Part shown: positions 25,089 to 34,038 of the stretch, in pieces
How the letters are laid out: the number at the start of each line of letters is the position of its first letter
Numbering within the stretch: position 1 is the stretch's first letter
Assembly (NCBI GenBank): GCA_947177635.1
Contig: CAMWVQ010000013.1
Location: forward strand, 1 to 48,961
Direction of reading: 5' to 3'
DNA length: 48,961 nucleotides
From: an uncultured Porphyromonadaceae bacterium
Lineage (GTDB): Bacteria; Bacteroidota; Bacteroidia; Bacteroidales; Muribaculaceae
Position numbers and translations under genes: made by a program
Notes under the pieces: generated by a model
Seen by the model: the letters and a program-made list of their open reading frames with translations, nothing else
What the model was told of the DNA's origin: nothing
Databases searched by the model: none

Positions 25089-26267
25089 TTACTTCAGGTT
25101 GACGGTCATCTTGGCCATACGGTTCCAGTCGAGCTTGTTGAAGACTTCGGTTACACCGAGACCTTCGGCTGTGATGCTGGATTCGGGCACACCTTCCTGG
25201 ATGAGGGCTTTCTTGACAGCCTGTGCGCGACGCTCTGAGAGCTTCTGGTTGAAGGCCTTGGAGCCGTCCTTGGAAGCGTAACCCTGAACGAGAACGGTAG
25301 CACCGGCGTTGTCCTTAACCTGAGCAGCGGTCATAGCGATTTCGGGCTGCTGGTTGGCCTGGATGTAGGAGGAGTTCACGTTGAAGAAGACGTAGCGGAT
25401 GTTGTCAAGGCTCTTGATAACCTGCTGTACTTCTTTGGGACGACGGTTGCAAGCGTCGAGCTGAGCCTGGAGGTCGGCGAGCTGAGCGAGCAGGGCTGCG
25501 TTGCTTGCGCCGCAAGCCTCGAGGTCGCCGCGGAGGGCGTTGATCTGGGCGTTGAGGGCGTCGATTTCAGCCTGGTCGAAGGGACGCACGAGGGCGAAGT
25601 GGTGTGTACCGTTGGAGTTCTTGAAGTGGTAGGTGATACCGGCCTGGAGCTCGAAGTACATGTTGTTCACGTTGTAGTGAGAGTCGTAGCCGAGGTTGCT
25701 GAACTTGTCGGGAGCCACGTCGCCGTTCATGTTCCAGAGGAGGGCGGGCTTCAGAGAGATGGTCCAGGCCTTGGCTTCGCCGAGGTTGAAGTTGAGGTTA
25801 AGACCTACCTTGGTAGCGAAGGAGTTGCCGTCATCGATACCGGTCGAGTGGGGGTAGTAGGAGTGGAGCCATCCGGCACCGGCTACTGCCTCGATTTCAA
25901 ACACACGGGGAGCACCGGTGTAGCTTGCGAAGAGGTTCATCAGGTTGATGGCACCGAAAGTACCTACATACTGATGGTCGAAAACGTTGGCTGACTTGAC
26001 GCCGGTCCAGGAGGAGGTGTTGACGCTCCATTCCCCTTCAACGCCGATACCGAAAGTGGGGGTTACCTGCTTGCGGATTTCAGCACCGACGATGCCACGA
26101 CCTGTCTTGAGGAAGTCTTCACCGGTTGCAGTTTTGGTAGCAAACACGCCGCCACCCTTGAGGGTGAACGACCAATTGTCTGAGAACTTGTTGCCTGCGT
26201 CTGTAACCTGAGCCTGCGAGGTGCAAACTCCCAGAGCGAGGGCAGCTAAAAGAATTGCCTTTTTCAT
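25089..26267 (-). CDS. OmpA-family outer membrane protein
   Basis: This 392-aa protein has a signal peptide (AILLAALALGVCTSQA) and an N-terminal eight-stranded beta-barrel-like region (to about residue 220). A short coiled coil is rich in Asn, Ala and Leu (INALRGDLEACGASN, about 228-275). A C-terminal OmpA/MotB peptidoglycan-binding domain (about 285-392) contains VLVQGYASKDGS and LSERRAQAVKKAL. It most likely links the outer membrane to peptidoglycan and is probably abundant, given its strong consensus promoter and isolated transcription unit. It lies next to the T9SS operon but is separated from it by a terminator and its own promoter, so a role in secretion is not implied. Confidence 0.9.
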   Translation of the reverse strand: MKKAILLAALALGVCTSQAQVTDAGNKFSDNWSFTLKGGGVFATKTATGEDFLKTGRGIVGAEIRKQVTPTFGIGVEGEWSVNTSSWTGVKSANVFDHQYVGTFGAINLMNLFASYTGAPRVFEIEAVAGAGWLHSYYPHSTGIDDGNSFATKVGLNLNFNLGEAKAWTISLKPALLWNMNGDVAPDKFSNLGYDSHYNVNNMYFELQAGITYHFKNSNGTHHFALVRPFDQAEIDALNAQINALRGDLEACGASNAALLAQLADLQAQLDACNRRPKEVQQVIKSLDNIRYVFFNVNSSYIQANQQPEIAMTAAQVKDNAGATVLVQGYASKDGSKAFNQKLSERRAQAVKKALIQEGVPESSITAEGLGVTEVFNKLDWNRMAKMTVNLK

Positions 26268-26296
26268 AAGAGATGTTTCTTGTTGTATGCTGGCCG

Positions 26297-26327
26297 CAAA
26301 GTTAAAAAAAATTTAACACTTTACAAA
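26297..26327 (-). promoter_or_regulatory. Promoter of the OmpA-family gene
   Basis: On the minus strand TTTG (26324-26327), 19 bp, TAACTTTG (26297-26304): a full consensus match. The transcript start near 26290 gives a short leader of about 22 nt. Confidence 0.82.
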
Positions 26328-26628
26328 ATTTTTCTAAGCTTTTTTTTTGATTATCAGCGATTATCGGGTCTGGGTTCTGCAAAAAAATCTGTCGTCAAAT
26401 CGTCATAACCATTATTCAAGCTTATCAACACTTTTTAAACAATCGACAGGATAACAAAGTTTATGATTCGGTCATAATTTTTAAGCGCGCATATCATTTA
26501 TCCGCAAAACTCCCTGAACCATAACCACATCCGACAAACGCCCCTTTTCTTTTCGGAAAAATACCGCGGCAAACCGCGGCAAGGATGCCGAAGAGGGCGA
26601 AATAGAGCAGAACAATCCTCATAAACAG

Positions 26629-26654
26629 CGATGACGCGCCGGAGCGCGTCATCG
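26629..26654 (-). terminator. Terminator hairpin after gldN
   Basis: CGATGACGCGC (26629-26639) pairs perfectly with GCGCGTCATCG (26644-26654) around a 4-nt loop, 52 nt past the gldN stop. The following T-run is short (GTTT). Confidence 0.7.
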
Positions 26655-26706
26655 TAAAAGTCTGCGGCATCTTGTGAAAGACGCCAAAAATCCGGGGTTG
26701 CATCCG

Positions 26707-27894
26707 TTATTTGCGGCGGCGGACAGATTTTGTCGCCGACGAGGAGGATTTGGGGGCGGATTTTGGCTTGGAAGCCTTTTTCTTGGGCTTTGTCTTTGTG
26801 GCGGTTGATTTCCCGCGTGCGCGGCTGGAACGCGTCGAGCGCACCTCTTTCCTGGGGGATTCCTCAGCCTCTTCAACCTCGCCGTCGCGGGAAGCGATGG
26901 CGGCGTCAGCGTCTTTGGCGGCCTCGGCTGCCTCCTCCGCGGCTTCACGGGCCTCACGGGCGGCAATCACCTCTTCACGAGATGGAACCCAGAGTTTCTT
27001 GTCGAACTGCTCCAGACGGTTCTGGATGCTGTCCTGGGCGCGCTGGCGGTCGTCAGGGTCGGGATAAAGCTGCATCATCGACTTGTTGGCCAGGTTGCGG
27101 GTCTTGTAGATGTCGCCGTCATACATGTTGCGCGAGAAATAGTCGGCATAGGTGTATTTTGGGAGGTTGTTGTCGTCATCCACGAAGATGTATTGCTGTG
27201 TCAGGTATGGACGCAGGTTGTCCATCTTCACCCAGAACATCGGATAACGCACCGCCTCTCCGCCGAAGTCGTCGGAACGGTGGAGCACGGGGCAGATGGC
27301 CTCGACGATGCGGCGCGTCTTGTTGGTGCGGGAGTCAAACTCCCATTTCTCCAGCACGAAATATGACAGCACTTCATTGGCGGGAACGTCGGCCTCCTCG
27401 ATGAGGAACTTCGGGTTCTTCTCGCTTGAGCCTTTGGCGGGGGAGTAAAGCACGTGGAAGCGATCAAGCATGTCTGACACCTTCACCTTGTACTGGTCGG
27501 TGAAGATTTCCTTGCCGTCGAGATACTCATAGACAGGAATCCGGTTGTCAGCCACCAGACGCATTATTATGCGGAAAAGATTCTCCTGGCCGTCGACAAC
27601 CTCCTCGGGATAGTAGAGGGGGGTGTTCTTGGGGTTGTCAAGCTTGAGGTCACGGTATATGACACGCATCCACATCTTGTCGGCGTCGGAGGTCTCCTGG
27701 GTGGTGAACCGCTGCTGCATGCGCTCGGTCACGCCGGGGCCTGCCTCCCGCTGCTTGCCGCGCGAACGGTCGCCGCCTCCGCGACGAACTATCGAGGAGC
27801 TTGACGAGCCTCCGTCGTTGGTCTGGGCGGCGACGGGAGAAATCGCCGCGAAGAGGGCGACGGCGGCCAAGGTGTATCTTGCAAATGCTTTCAT
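26707..27894 (-). CDS. gldN: Type IX secretion system ring protein GldN/PorN
   Basis: GldN/PorN is a periplasmic protein that forms the large outer-membrane-associated ring with GldK/PorK. This 395-aa protein has a signal peptide (AAVALFAAISPVAA). The family core includes MWMRVIYRDLKLDNPKN, FRIIMRLVADN and VLEKWEFDSRTNKTRR, at about residues 60-310. The C-terminus is an alanine/glutamate-rich stretch followed by about 60 residues very rich in Lys, Ser and Arg, ending VRRRK, which makes it longer than the P. gingivalis protein. It is the last gene of the operon, 29 nt after gldM. Confidence 0.92.
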   Translation of the reverse strand: MKAFARYTLAAVALFAAISPVAAQTNDGGSSSSSIVRRGGGDRSRGKQREAGPGVTERMQQRFTTQETSDADKMWMRVIYRDLKLDNPKNTPLYYPEEVVDGQENLFRIIMRLVADNRIPVYEYLDGKEIFTDQYKVKVSDMLDRFHVLYSPAKGSSEKNPKFLIEEADVPANEVLSYFVLEKWEFDSRTNKTRRIVEAICPVLHRSDDFGGEAVRYPMFWVKMDNLRPYLTQQYIFVDDDNNLPKYTYADYFSRNMYDGDIYKTRNLANKSMMQLYPDPDDRQRAQDSIQNRLEQFDKKLWVPSREEVIAAREAREAAEEAAEAAKDADAAIASRDGEVEEAEESPRKEVRSTRSSRARGKSTATKTKPKKKASKPKSAPKSSSSATKSVRRRK

Positions 27895-27923
27895 GTTCTG
27901 GGTATGTCTTTTTCTTTACCTTT

Positions 27924-29492
27924 TCAGTTTACGATTACCTCTATCGGGGCGAGGTCACGGGTGATGCCGTCGGGGCCGACCGCCTTCACACGGGAGATGT
28001 AAAAGCGCTTGCCTCGGCTCAGACGCCGGAATGAGTCTTTCTGACGCTGCGAGAACTGGTCGCCCTGCGACACTTCGGGGATGGCGTTGCCCATCGAGTC
28101 GAAGAAGACGGTCTCGAAGCTCAGCACCTTGAACCGGATGTTGAGCAGGTCGTCGTCGATGGCGGCCTCTATGCCGGGAGCATTGAGGAGGAACGCCTTG
28201 GAGAGTCCGCGCCCGCCACCCTTGTAATGGCTTGTGTTGCCGTTGGCGTCTTTGTAAGCGATATAGGGGGAGGGATCAGGCAGCTTGCGCACACGGAACT
28301 TGGTGGAGGCGACCGTCATCTGGCGGCCGTCCATCTCGGCGTTCACCGTCACCGTGGCCTCCTCCCCTACTTTCGAGGGGCGGGCAACCCAATGGTCTCC
28401 GCTCTTGGTGAGGGAGCCGTTGGTCATCGAGGCGGAGACTCCGCTCTGGGCCACTCCGGGCACTGATATCGAAATCGGGTTGTCGATACCGGCATACAGC
28501 ACATTCATCATCGTCGCCGACACTGTTGCCGTAGGCTCGATAACGGTGTAGCTTGACTGGAACGGGTGGCGGCTCACTGTCCCGTCGCCGTGAGGCACCT
28601 CAAGGTAGCCCTTGTAATCGAAGGTGCCGGTGGCCCCGGGTGAAATCTCATACAGGCCCTTGTCGTTGCCCAGCTGGTTGCCATTGACATAGACCACCGG
28701 ACGCGCCGTGGTGTCGACCGCAGCCAGGACTATGTTGGCCGAGTATTTCCCGCCACGCATGACGAAGCGGCTCTGGGGTATTACAAAGGCATTCAGCTCG
28801 TTGACGCGGACATCACCGGCGTCCACATTCGCCAGAAGCGCCTGGAGGGCTTCACCCTCGGCATACTTGACGTCGTTCTGGAGCTTGGTGAGCAGGGTTA
28901 CGGCCGCCACCACGGGCTGGTTGTTGAACTTCGACTCCTCCCAGGTCTGGCGTCCGAGAGTGCCTTTGCTCAGCACATCGTCGGTCGAGAGGGCCAGGAG
29001 TATGTTGTCTCGCTTCACAGAGTCGGTCATCAGAGAGGCGATGTAGGTTCGGTATCCCTCGATGGTGTTGCGCAGGTGGAGGCCCTGGGGCTTCGAGCCT
29101 GAGAGCATCACGATTGAGGCGGCCTCGAGGTTGTCGCGGTTCTGTATGTTGTCGACAGAGCCGTCTTTGCCGTCAGCCTCCATGACAATCATCTCCTTGA
29201 GGGAGTCGATTTTGAGATAGACACCGTCGGTGACGCGGCGCACCTCCTTGGCCTTGTCATACCAGACCTGCCCCTTGTCGGGGTTCTGCTCGGCGAATGC
29301 CTGCAGGGTGTGGAGGATGGCGGCGTTGCGCTGCTCGACGTTGCTGTTTGTTCTCTTCAAGCCCTCCTCGACCTGGGTGAAACCGTTGAGCACATCGCTC
29401 GACACGTTCAGAGCCAGCATGGCGGTCAGGACGATGTACATCAGGTTGATCATCTTCTGACGCGGAGTGAGCCTGTTGTTACTGGTACCCAA
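27924..29492 (-). CDS. gldM: Type IX secretion system motor protein GldM/PorM
   Basis: GldM/PorM spans the inner membrane once and extends through the periplasm. With GldL it forms the proton-driven motor of the T9SS. The 522-aa protein begins with the typical RLTPRQKMINLMYIVLTAML membrane segment (about residues 6-35, with a helix-embedded LTAMLALNVSSDVLNGF). Four periplasmic domains follow (ALSTDDVLSK, RGGKYSANIVLAA, SATMMNVLYAGIDNPI and VRKLPDPSPYI are recognisable). Length is normal. It lies 59 nt after gldL and 29 nt before gldN. Confidence 0.95.
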   Translation of the reverse strand: MGTSNNRLTPRQKMINLMYIVLTAMLALNVSSDVLNGFTQVEEGLKRTNSNVEQRNAAILHTLQAFAEQNPDKGQVWYDKAKEVRRVTDGVYLKIDSLKEMIVMEADGKDGSVDNIQNRDNLEAASIVMLSGSKPQGLHLRNTIEGYRTYIASLMTDSVKRDNILLALSTDDVLSKGTLGRQTWEESKFNNQPVVAAVTLLTKLQNDVKYAEGEALQALLANVDAGDVRVNELNAFVIPQSRFVMRGGKYSANIVLAAVDTTARPVVYVNGNQLGNDKGLYEISPGATGTFDYKGYLEVPHGDGTVSRHPFQSSYTVIEPTATVSATMMNVLYAGIDNPISISVPGVAQSGVSASMTNGSLTKSGDHWVARPSKVGEEATVTVNAEMDGRQMTVASTKFRVRKLPDPSPYIAYKDANGNTSHYKGGGRGLSKAFLLNAPGIEAAIDDDLLNIRFKVLSFETVFFDSMGNAIPEVSQGDQFSQRQKDSFRRLSRGKRFYISRVKAVGPDGITRDLAPIEVIVN

Positions 29493-29551
29493 TGGCTAAG
29501 AGTTTATATGGTTAAAGATATGTCTTTGTTTCGGTAATCCCCGGCCGGGGC

Positions 29552-30571
29552 TCAGGCCTGCGGCGAGGAGGGACGGCGCGGGGCGCCCTGATACTGGGGA
29601 GGCACAGCCTGGGCAGGAGCGGCCTGGGGCTGCGAGGGGGCCTCAGGGGCCTGAGCAGGTTCGGGGGTGACAGGCACGGCCTGAGCAGCTCCCTGTGCGG
29701 CGGCCGCAGCGGCGAGAGGATTGGCGGCGTACATGTTGATGGTCATCGCGTTGATCATCTTCTCATACACGGAGTTGAGCTGGTGCATGTAGAGGGCCAT
29801 CTTCTCGGTCTCCTCGCAATAGCGCGCGCTCTGCGACGAGCTGCGCTCATACATGTCGCGGATTTCCTTGATGCCTGCGTTCACTCGGTCGATGGCGTCG
29901 AGCTGCGAGCTTACGCTCTTGAGCTGAATCTCGTAGATGGTGTTGAGGCCCTGTATGTTGCGGTTGAGGCCCTGCATCTGCTCCACATATCCGGTCGAGG
30001 AGCGGGTGATGTTCTCCGAGTTCTCGGTGATTGCGCGGTATGATTCAAGGAGCACGTCGCTGACATTGTTGAGCGAGCGTGTGGTCTCCTGGAGATGGCG
30101 CAGCTCCTCTGCCATCGCCGACACCTGGTCGAGATAGGTCTGCGTGGCCGAGACCATCGAGCTGACCACTTCGGCGGGGGTGGAGTCTGAGGAGAGAACG
30201 GGAGCCTGCACGGGGCCGGCCTGGGGAGCGACGCCTCCGGCGGCATTGACACCTCCGTTTATGACCACTCCTGTGCCGGCCTTGAAGTCGGGACGGTCAT
30301 CGGGGTCGCCGGTCTCGAACACCGGGAAGACATTCTCCCACTTGTAGTCGCGGGGAGGACGGTCGAAGGCGGTGAGGGTGAACATCAAGACCTCTGTGCC
30401 CATACCGAGCGACAGCAGGAAGTTTCCGCCCGGAAGGTGGAGAATCTTGAAGAGGGCACCCCATATCACGATGGCGGCACCGATAGAGTACGCGAAGTTG
30501 AAGAAACGCTGCCCCTTCTCCGAGGATATCCAGGCCGAGAGGCCGCGCTTGTATTGCTTGTATTTTCCCAT
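29552..30571 (-). CDS. gldL: Type IX secretion system motor protein GldL/PorL
   Basis: GldL/PorL is the inner-membrane stator partner of GldM, with two membrane segments at about residues 23-42 and 48-67 (AYSIGAAIVIWGALFKI and GNFLLSLGMGTEVLMFTLTAF). The segment IWGALFKILHLPGG holds the region where proton-coupling residues are described in the family; Glu61 in MGTEVLMF is the likely key charge. A long cytoplasmic coiled-coil-like part follows. The last 55 residues are an Ala/Pro/Gln-rich low-complexity tail, so at 339 aa the protein is somewhat long for the family. It lies between gldK and gldM. Confidence 0.93.
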   Translation of the reverse strand: MGKYKQYKRGLSAWISSEKGQRFFNFAYSIGAAIVIWGALFKILHLPGGNFLLSLGMGTEVLMFTLTAFDRPPRDYKWENVFPVFETGDPDDRPDFKAGTGVVINGGVNAAGGVAPQAGPVQAPVLSSDSTPAEVVSSMVSATQTYLDQVSAMAEELRHLQETTRSLNNVSDVLLESYRAITENSENITRSSTGYVEQMQGLNRNIQGLNTIYEIQLKSVSSQLDAIDRVNAGIKEIRDMYERSSSQSARYCEETEKMALYMHQLNSVYEKMINAMTINMYAANPLAAAAAAQGAAQAVPVTPEPAQAPEAPSQPQAAPAQAVPPQYQGAPRRPSSPQA

Positions 30572-30639
30572 TGAATCAAGTCTGAGAAAGATGGATTTTG
30601 CTTATGCCGTGAATTTTGAGTCTCGATTGACGCGGGTCA

Positions 30640-32085
30640 TCATTTGGAAGACTTCTGCCCTTTTGCGAACCCGATCTGGGAACGTACGCAACGGAACCCG
30701 ATGTAGGAGCGCTGCTCGTTCTGGAACTCCCACATGCGGATGTCGCTGCGGATGTTGTGGGCGACATCCTTCCAGGAACCGCCGCGGACAATCTTGCGCT
30801 TCATCCGGTAGGGGTCTTCAACAGCCGCGTCATAGCGGTATTCGGGGTTGAGGTCTGAGGTGAGGTCCTGGACGGTCTCGACAAACGCGGTGGAGGTCCA
30901 CTCGCTGACATTTCCGGCCATGTCGTAAAGGCCGAAGTCATTGGGGGAGTAGGTGCCCACGCGTGAGGTTATAAGGTGTCCGTCCTTGACGTAGTTGCCG
31001 TCGTTGGGCTTGAAGTTGGCATAGAAACAGCCTTTGTCCTCGCTCATGGTCAGGTCTCCCTCCCAGGGATACATGTTGTCGTTCTCCCCGGCACGGGCGG
31101 CGAACTCCCATTCGGCCTCGGTCGGGAGGCGGTAAGGCTCGATGTAGACCCCTTCCTTCCCGAGCGAACGCTTGAGGAAGTCGGTGCGCCAGTTGCAGAA
31201 GGCGTTGGCCTGCTCCCAGCTCACTCCGACTACGGGATACTCGCTGTAGCCGCCGTGGCTGAAATACATGCGGACGTAAGGCTCGTTGTAGGCGTTCTCG
31301 AAATCATTTACCCAGCATGTGGTGTCGGGATAGACATTCACGATGTAGGTGTTGAGGAAATCGTAGTCGCCGGTGAGGCCGCGGGATATTGTCTGGCGGA
31401 CGATTTCACCCTCGTCGTTGATATACGCGGTGTCCTTCGAAATCTGCGGGATGTCGGTCGGGGCGGCCAGGTCGGTGTTGTAGACCCTCTTGCGGGGGTC
31501 GAGACGGTTGCGGCGCTTGGCGGCCTCGGTATGGTTGAAAATCTCGTAGCGGTAGTTGAGCTGCTCGGGGTCAAGCTCACGCGCCCCGGTGATGGGGTTG
31601 GTGCGGTAGACGCTCTCGATGGCCCTCTGGGCATCCTCGTCGGGATTTCGCCAGGGGATGGGCTTTGTCCAGTTGAGGTGGGGAGTGATGGGGTTTCCCT
31701 GCTTGTCCTCCTCGATCTTGTAAGCCTCGTTGCCGCCATAGGCGGGGTCGGCGAGACGCTCGCGGATGATGGAGTCGCGCACCCAGAAGACAAACTGCTT
31801 GTATTTCGAGTTCGTCACCTCGGTCTCATCCATCCAGAAGGCGTCGACCGACATACCTTTGGTGTCGGCAGCGAGGTTCCAGGCGCTGTCGGCCTTTGCA
31901 GGCCCCATGTCCATGGAGCCGCGGCTCACCAGCACCATACCGTACGGGGTCGGTTCACCCCAGGATGTTCCTCCCACTCCGGTCACTTCGCCGCCGGCGG
32001 AGCCACCGCGGCGCCCGGAGGCACAGCTCGCGGCTGTCATCAGCAGCAATACGGCGGGAAGGAGGTATAACGAAAGCTTCTTCAT
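30640..32085 (-). CDS. gldK: Type IX secretion system lipoprotein GldK/PorK
   Basis: GldK/PorK is an outer-membrane lipoprotein forming the T9SS ring with GldN. The 481-aa protein carries a lipobox (MTAASC, Cys21). Its formylglycine-generating-enzyme (sulfatase-modifying factor)-like fold includes MDETEVTNSKYKQF, RLPTEAEWEFAARAG, DMAGNVSEW and IRGG-type VRGGSWKDVAHNIRS near the C-terminus, ending RSYIGFRCVRSQIGF. The fold is used structurally in this family; no formylglycine activity is expected. It is 58 nt after the porP/sprF gene and 68 nt before gldL. Confidence 0.94.
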   Translation of the reverse strand: MKKLSLYLLPAVLLLMTAASCASGRRGGSAGGEVTGVGGTSWGEPTPYGMVLVSRGSMDMGPAKADSAWNLAADTKGMSVDAFWMDETEVTNSKYKQFVFWVRDSIIRERLADPAYGGNEAYKIEEDKQGNPITPHLNWTKPIPWRNPDEDAQRAIESVYRTNPITGARELDPEQLNYRYEIFNHTEAAKRRNRLDPRKRVYNTDLAAPTDIPQISKDTAYINDEGEIVRQTISRGLTGDYDFLNTYIVNVYPDTTCWVNDFENAYNEPYVRMYFSHGGYSEYPVVGVSWEQANAFCNWRTDFLKRSLGKEGVYIEPYRLPTEAEWEFAARAGENDNMYPWEGDLTMSEDKGCFYANFKPNDGNYVKDGHLITSRVGTYSPNDFGLYDMAGNVSEWTSTAFVETVQDLTSDLNPEYRYDAAVEDPYRMKRKIVRGGSWKDVAHNIRSDIRMWEFQNEQRSYIGFRCVRSQIGFAKGQKSSK

Positions 32086-32143
32086 ATTTCTGAGTAGTTG
32101 TGATCTTTGTTATGGCGTCATCACCGGGGTTGTCCCGGGGGTC

Positions 32144-33154
32144 TCACATGATGCGGACACTGCGGTGGCGGTTGCGGTTCTTCTCCGAGAAATCGAGTTT
32201 CAGGCTGTAGCCGGCGAATATCTCGAAGCTGCCCGACGAGGCGCGGGCGATGGCCGAGGTCGGGTAATCATAGCTGAAGCCGATGTAGAACCCTTTCAGC
32301 TCGGCGGACAGGACGGCGTAGACGGCGTCTTTCCAACGGTATCCCACACCGAAAGTGAGGAATTTGTTGTAACGGCCGCGCAGGGTCGCCTCCCATGTCG
32401 TGAAGGTGAAATCGGTCTTCACCAACGCAGACGGCATCACTTCAAATAACGTATTTTTCACCTTAATATTGCTCCCGGCCATAAAATATAAGGTGCGTCC
32501 TATCTGGAACTCGTAGTTCTTCTCTTCGGAATTCTCCCCCGAGTCGGCGTTGAGGCTTACGGAGGGGGCGTTGAGGTGGGTGCCGGAGACCCCGAGCCAG
32601 AACTTCGGATGGGAGTAGAAGAGGCCCGCGCTGACATCGAAGGCGTTGCCCCTGATGTCCTGCTTGGGAATCGCGTCATCGTTGGGCTGGTGGTAGTCAT
32701 CCTGGTCGGGAATGTAGACCTCCGTGCCTTTGAATGACTGGTCGACGAAGCCCAGCTGCGCCCCTATCGAGAGGGTGCCCTTGAAAAGCTTCTGCTTGTA
32801 GGCCACCTGCGCCCCGAGGTTGAGGTTCTTGTAGAGGCCCATCGACTCCTGCTGCATCACCAGCCCGACTCCGAAACGCTTCTTCAGCAGCACGAAGGGC
32901 ATGTCGGCCGCCACGACGAATGTCTTGGGCGCGCCCTGTATGCCTACCCACTGCAGCCTGGCGCCTCCACGGATTTTCAGCAGGTCGGTGGTGCCGATGG
33001 CCGCGGCGTTGTAGTAGTTGGGAACCTCGAAATATTGCGAGAACTGGGCGTCAGACTGGGCGCGGGCCGTCAGGCCTCCCACCAGGAAACACCCGGCGAG
33101 CAGGATGGCGGCCAATATGTTTTCAACGCGGAGCCGTGTTTTCATATTCGTCAT
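32144..33154 (-). CDS. porP: PorP/SprF-family T9SS outer-membrane protein
   Basis: This 336-aa protein has a signal peptide ending near TARAQSDAQFSQYFEVPNYYN, the typical mature N-terminus of the PorP/SprF family, which form outer-membrane beta-barrels associated with T9SS cargo binding and the motor. The barrel strands include GGARLQWVGIQGAPKTFVV, DVSAGLFYSHPKFWLGVSG and a final YDYPTSAIARASSGSFEIFAG. In P. gingivalis porP leads the porPKLMN operon; here it directly precedes gldK and overlaps the porT-like gene by 4 nt. A second in-frame ATG nine bases downstream is an alternative start. Confidence 0.92.
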   Translation of the reverse strand: MTNMKTRLRVENILAAILLAGCFLVGGLTARAQSDAQFSQYFEVPNYYNAAAIGTTDLLKIRGGARLQWVGIQGAPKTFVVAADMPFVLLKKRFGVGLVMQQESMGLYKNLNLGAQVAYKQKLFKGTLSIGAQLGFVDQSFKGTEVYIPDQDDYHQPNDDAIPKQDIRGNAFDVSAGLFYSHPKFWLGVSGTHLNAPSVSLNADSGENSEEKNYEFQIGRTLYFMAGSNIKVKNTLFEVMPSALVKTDFTFTTWEATLRGRYNKFLTFGVGYRWKDAVYAVLSAELKGFYIGFSYDYPTSAIARASSGSFEIFAGYSLKLDFSEKNRNRHRSVRIM

Positions 33155-33900
33155 TCAAAATAGAAGGAGAGGACGACCATCTGGGTGGTGGCGCGCTTCA
33201 CCGAAAGGTTGACATTGGTGCGCAACGGGTCGTCAACGAGGTCGGGGCGGTCGTGGTTTATGCAGTCGGTCAGGCCGAAGCAGAATTTCAATTCAGGGAT
33301 AAGCTTGAAATACGGGAGGTAGATGTCACATCCGAAGCCCACGGAGAGCATGAACTCCGATGACTTCGTCTTTATGAAGTCGATGTTTTTCTTGGCCACG
33401 TCGATGGATGGAATCACGCCGCCGATGACGTAAGGCCGGAGGTTGCGCATCCTCTGGGCGGCGAACTTCAGCTCGACGGGCAACACGAGGTAGGCCGACT
33501 TCAGGTCCTGGCGCTCGCGCACGTCGTGGGCCGCATCGTAGAAGTCAATCACGCGGTTGCCGAACCAGAGGCCCGGACTCACCCTCAATGAAAAATAGTT
33601 GTTGAGACGGAGCTCGGCCAGGCCGTTGACACAGAAGCCCGGGTTATAGGCAGGCTGCGACATGAACCAGGTCTCACCCTGCTCGGTGACGAACCCGTTG
33701 TGGTGGAAGCTCATGCCGAAGGTGTTCATCCCGACAGAGAAGCCGAGATGGAAACGCCGCATGTCGGCATAAGGGCGGTTCTGGACCTTGTCGTTGAGCT
33801 TTTTGGCCGAGGCCGGCACGGCGCAAAGCAACGCCGCGACCACCGCCGCGACCACCGCCAGCCTGGCGGCAAGACCCGATGTCTTCGTTGTCTGACTCAT
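33151..33900 (-). CDS. porT: PorT/SprT-like outer-membrane beta-barrel protein
   Basis: This 249-aa protein has a signal peptide (RLAVVAAVVAALLCAVPASA). Its mature barrel begins ADMRRFHLGFSVGMNTFGM and ends with the aromatic strand MVVLSFYFE. The internal pattern (NPGFCVNGLAELRLNNYFSLRVSP, split here as NPGFCVNGLAELR and NNYFSLRVSPG; LVLPVELKFAAQR; RPYVIGGV; YLPYFKLIPELKF) matches PorT/SprT, an outer-membrane protein needed for T9SS secretion. The wider PorT-like barrel superfamily is the alternative. Its position as first gene of a porT-porP-gldKLMN unit supports a T9SS role. No clear consensus promoter is seen in the 138-nt gap upstream. Confidence 0.82.
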   Translation of the reverse strand: MSQTTKTSGLAARLAVVAAVVAALLCAVPASAKKLNDKVQNRPYADMRRFHLGFSVGMNTFGMSFHHNGFVTEQGETWFMSQPAYNPGFCVNGLAELRLNNYFSLRVSPGLWFGNRVIDFYDAAHDVRERQDLKSAYLVLPVELKFAAQRMRNLRPYVIGGVIPSIDVAKKNIDFIKTKSSEFMLSVGFGCDIYLPYFKLIPELKFCFGLTDCINHDRPDLVDDPLRTNVNLSVKRATTQMVVLSFYFE

Positions 33901-34014
33901 TGATTTATTAACGCCGCCCCGACGGCTTTATTGCCGCCTGCCGGAAAAAATCGCCCCGGCCGTTAAGGAATGTTAAGACCCGAACCACACACTCGCGCTT
34001 TGGCGTTAATCTAT

Positions 34015-34022
34015 TAACTTTG
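34015..34022 (+). promoter_or_regulatory. Putative -7 box (TAACTTTG) for the small lipoprotein
   Basis: TAACTTTG, 16 nt before the ATG at 34039. A TTTG at 33999-34002 is only 12 bp upstream, so the -33 part does not fit. Confidence 0.45.
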
Positions 34023-34038
34023 CCTAAAATTGTGAAAA

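Larger units (their letters stand above)
26268..26706. other. Intergenic region between gldN and the OmpA-family gene
   Basis: It contains the OmpA-family promoter (26297-26327), an A+T-rich stretch (about 26300-26510) without recognisable genes, and the gldN terminator hairpin (26629-26654). A 69-codon minus-strand frame at 26494-26703 runs through the hairpin and is judged not to be a gene. Confidence 0.6.

Noticed and set aside
26341-26480. DnaA-box-like TTATCAACA in an A+T-rich stretch
   Set aside because: A single imperfect match, with no cluster and no replication gene nearby. It does not support an origin.
26494-26703. 69-codon minus-strand frame after gldN with a hydrophobic stretch
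   Set aside because: It runs straight through the perfect terminator hairpin at 26629-26654, has low-quality composition and no recognisable domain.
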